Part shown: one piece after another, positions 5,685-6,515 of the stretch
Layout: each line of letters opens with the position of its first letter
How positions within the stretch are numbered: the stretch's first letter is position 1
Assembly (NCBI GenBank): GCA_946630405.1
Contig: CAMOYW010000056.1
Span: forward strand, 1-6,515
DNA from: an uncultured Clostridia bacterium
GTDB lineage: Bacteria > Bacillota > Clostridia > Lachnospirales > CAG-274
Direction of reading: 5' to 3'
DNA: 6,515 bases
The notes under the pieces: model-generated
What the model was told of the DNA's origin: nothing
What the model saw: only the letters and a program-made list of their open reading frames with translations
Databases searched by the model: none
Position numbers and translations under genes: made by a program

Positions 5685-5699
5685 TTTGTCATCCTCCTA

Positions 5700-6206
5700 T
5701 TAAGCCTTGGGTGCAAGGAACATAGCCATGGTCCTTGCTTCCATTTTGGGTTGCTTCTCAACAGTGCCGTACTCGCTCACAAGCTCGGCAAAGTTATTCA
5801 TTATCTTGACAGCCGCATCCTGTCTGGTCATCTCACGGCCTCTGAAGCGTATGCTGACCTTTACCTTATTTCCATCCTTAAGGAACTTTATGGCATTTTT
5901 CACCCTAACCTCAACATCGTGAGTATCAATATTGGGAGAGAGGCGAACCTCCTTAAGAGAAACGATCTTTTGCTTCTTTCTGGCATCCTTTTCCTTCTTT
6001 GCAAGGTCGAACTTGTACTTGCTGTAGTCCATGATCTTGCATACGGGCGGCTTTGCCTGAGGCGAGATCTTTACAAGATCAAGTCCTTTCTCATCGGCAA
6101 TCTTCTGCGCATCTCTTGCAGACATAATGCCAAGCTGCTCTCCGCTGTCGCTTATCAAGCGAACCTCCTTGTCCCTTATCTGTCCGTTTGTCATTAAATC
6201 GGTAAT
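5700..6206 (-). CDS. infC: Translation initiation factor IF-3, with AUU start codon
   Basis: IF-3 binds the 30S subunit, keeps it apart from 50S and checks the start codon and initiator tRNA. The 168-residue product has the N-domain (about 1-62) with GQIRDKEVRLI and PPVCKIMDY (53-61), and the signature K57-I-M-D-Y-S-K63. A Lys-rich helical linker (about 63-83) leads to the C-domain with VSLKEVRLSPNIDTHD and VSIRFRGREM. AGGAGG (6215-6220) is followed after eight bases by ATT at 6206, ideal spacing. A GTG at 6215 overlaps the ribosome binding site itself, and the first ATG (6194) is 20 bases from it. AUU is the known start of infC in E. coli and B. subtilis and allows IF-3 to limit its own synthesis. 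It is the first gene of the infC-rpmI-rplT operon. Confidence 0.95.
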   Translation of the reverse strand: MTDLMTNGQIRDKEVRLISDSGEQLGIMSARDAQKIADEKGLDLVKISPQAKPPVCKIMDYSKYKFDLAKKEKDARKKQKIVSLKEVRLSPNIDTHDVEVRVKNAIKFLKDGNKVKVSIRFRGREMTRQDAAVKIMNNFAELVSEYGTVEKQPKMEARTMAMFLAPKA

Positions 6207-6247
6207 GGTCGGCACCTCCTTATTGTGGTTTAAAATTCAACTCCGAT

Positions 6248-6272
6248 AAAAAAAGCAGAGCCGAAGCCCTGC
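6248..6272 (-). terminator. Leader attenuator upstream of infC
   Basis: On the minus strand GCAGGGC-TTCG-GCTCTGC (6255-6272) forms a 7-bp stem with one G-U pair and a UUCG tetraloop, followed by seven T (6248-6254). It lies about 75 bases after the predicted transcription start and about 40 bases before infC. It would stop transcripts before the operon unless prevented, which fits the L20-controlled attenuation known for infC leaders of Firmicutes. Confidence 0.87.
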
Positions 6273-6273
6273 A

Positions 6274-6348
6274 TTAAACACAAAAATAAAAAGTGTTAAA
6301 CCTCAAAACACGAAAGTCGTAAGGTGAGCAAAGCTTCTTCGTATAACA
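6274..6348 (-). ncRNA. Structured infC leader, probable L20 (autoregulatory) leader
   Basis: The transcribed leader between the promoter and the attenuator can fold on the minus strand. TGTTA (6344-6348) pairs with TAACA (6294-6298), CTCA (6325-6328) with TGAG (6302-6305), and ACGA (6317-6320) with TCGT (6310-6313). An alternative hairpin AACAC/GTGTT (6293-6297 with 6277-6281) uses part of the outer stem, so the two folds exclude each other. In B. subtilis the leader of this operon is bound by L20 and causes termination. Assignment to that family rests on position and architecture; I cannot confirm the L20 site by eye. Confidence 0.6.
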
Positions 6349-6355
6349 GAATGGT

Positions 6356-6384
6356 ATTTTACCATTGTTTTATACATTTGTCAA
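6356..6384 (-). promoter_or_regulatory. Promoter of the infC-rpmI-rplT operon
   Basis: On the minus strand TTGACA (6379-6384), a 17-base spacer and TAAAAT (6356-6361) with TGG just before it form a near-consensus extended -10 promoter. Transcription would begin near 6348-6349, giving a leader of about 140 bases. The -10 lies inside a 17-bp perfect inverted repeat AATGGTA-TTT-TACCATT (6350-6366, plus-strand reading), a possible operator. Confidence 0.88.
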
Positions 6385-6429
6385 TATCTTTTTACATATA
6401 ATTTTATATTTTTATGATACCCTTTTTCG

Positions 6430-6515
6430 TTATATAAACTCCGACCCGAGTGAATCGATCAGTGTTTCCCTAAGATATTCGTACCTCTTTTTCTTTTCTT
6501 CTTTTGCAAAATGCA
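6430..6515 (-). CDS. C-terminal end of an unidentified protein (partial)
   Basis: An open frame enters from the right edge of the window on the minus strand and ends at TAA (6430-6432). The last 27 complete codons contain a basic helical stretch (FAKEEKKKRYEYLRE) followed by TLIDSLGSEFI. The other two minus frames close earlier. It lies on the same strand as the rest and ends about 45 bases before the infC promoter. No terminator hairpin follows it. The fragment is too short to identify, and it could be a chance frame. Confidence 0.5.
   Translation of the reverse strand, partial: HFAKEEKKKRYEYLRETLIDSLGSEFI

Noticed and set aside
1..6515. CRISPR arrays, insertion sequences, toxin-antitoxin or defence genes
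   Set aside because: No repeat-spacer pattern, terminal inverted repeats, transposase motifs or foreign-looking gene cluster was found; the window is mainly core housekeeping genes.

Overview
The window looks like chromosomal DNA of a low- to mid-GC Firmicute, most likely a clostridium. The evidence is close resemblance of all housekeeping proteins to Bacillus/Clostridium families, strong GGAGG ribosome binding sites, sigma-A type promoters, a B. subtilis-like ribD-ribE-ribBA-ribH gene order, a tRNA without an encoded CCA, and U-tract terminators. Every gene found lies on the minus strand, so the biological reading order runs from position 6515 down to 1.

From upstream to downstream: (a) 6430-6515 is the tail of an unidentified gene. 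(b) 6207-6384 is a strong extended -10 promoter and a translation-operon leader with an intrinsic terminator in front of infC, probably an L20-type leader. (c) 5700-6206, 5487-5684 and 5115-5471 are infC, rpmI and rplT; infC almost certainly starts at the rare AUU codon. (d) 5072-5098 is the terminator of that operon, and an unrecognised three-helix membrane protein gene (4137-5057) starts right behind it. (e) 4086-4114 is a near-consensus promoter that drives tRNA-Leu(CAA) at 3992-4074. (f) Only 5 bases after the tRNA comes an FMN riboswitch (3843-3986) with its attenuator (3794-3817). (g) The riboflavin operon ribD, ribE, ribBA, ribH (3783 down to 434) follows, closed by a perfect hairpin terminator at 386-416. 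(h) A separate promoter at 250-278 drives gyrB, of which only the first 68 codons are inside the window.

The rib genes encode the whole route from GTP and ribulose 5-phosphate to riboflavin, except the phosphatase that is normally encoded elsewhere. They are packed for translational coupling and controlled by FMN feedback. The most unusual arrangement is that tRNA and riboswitch share one promoter with no room for another between them. The tRNA should therefore be made constantly, and FMN should decide whether RNA polymerase stops at the attenuator just after it or continues into the rib genes. No mobile element, CRISPR array or defence system was seen.
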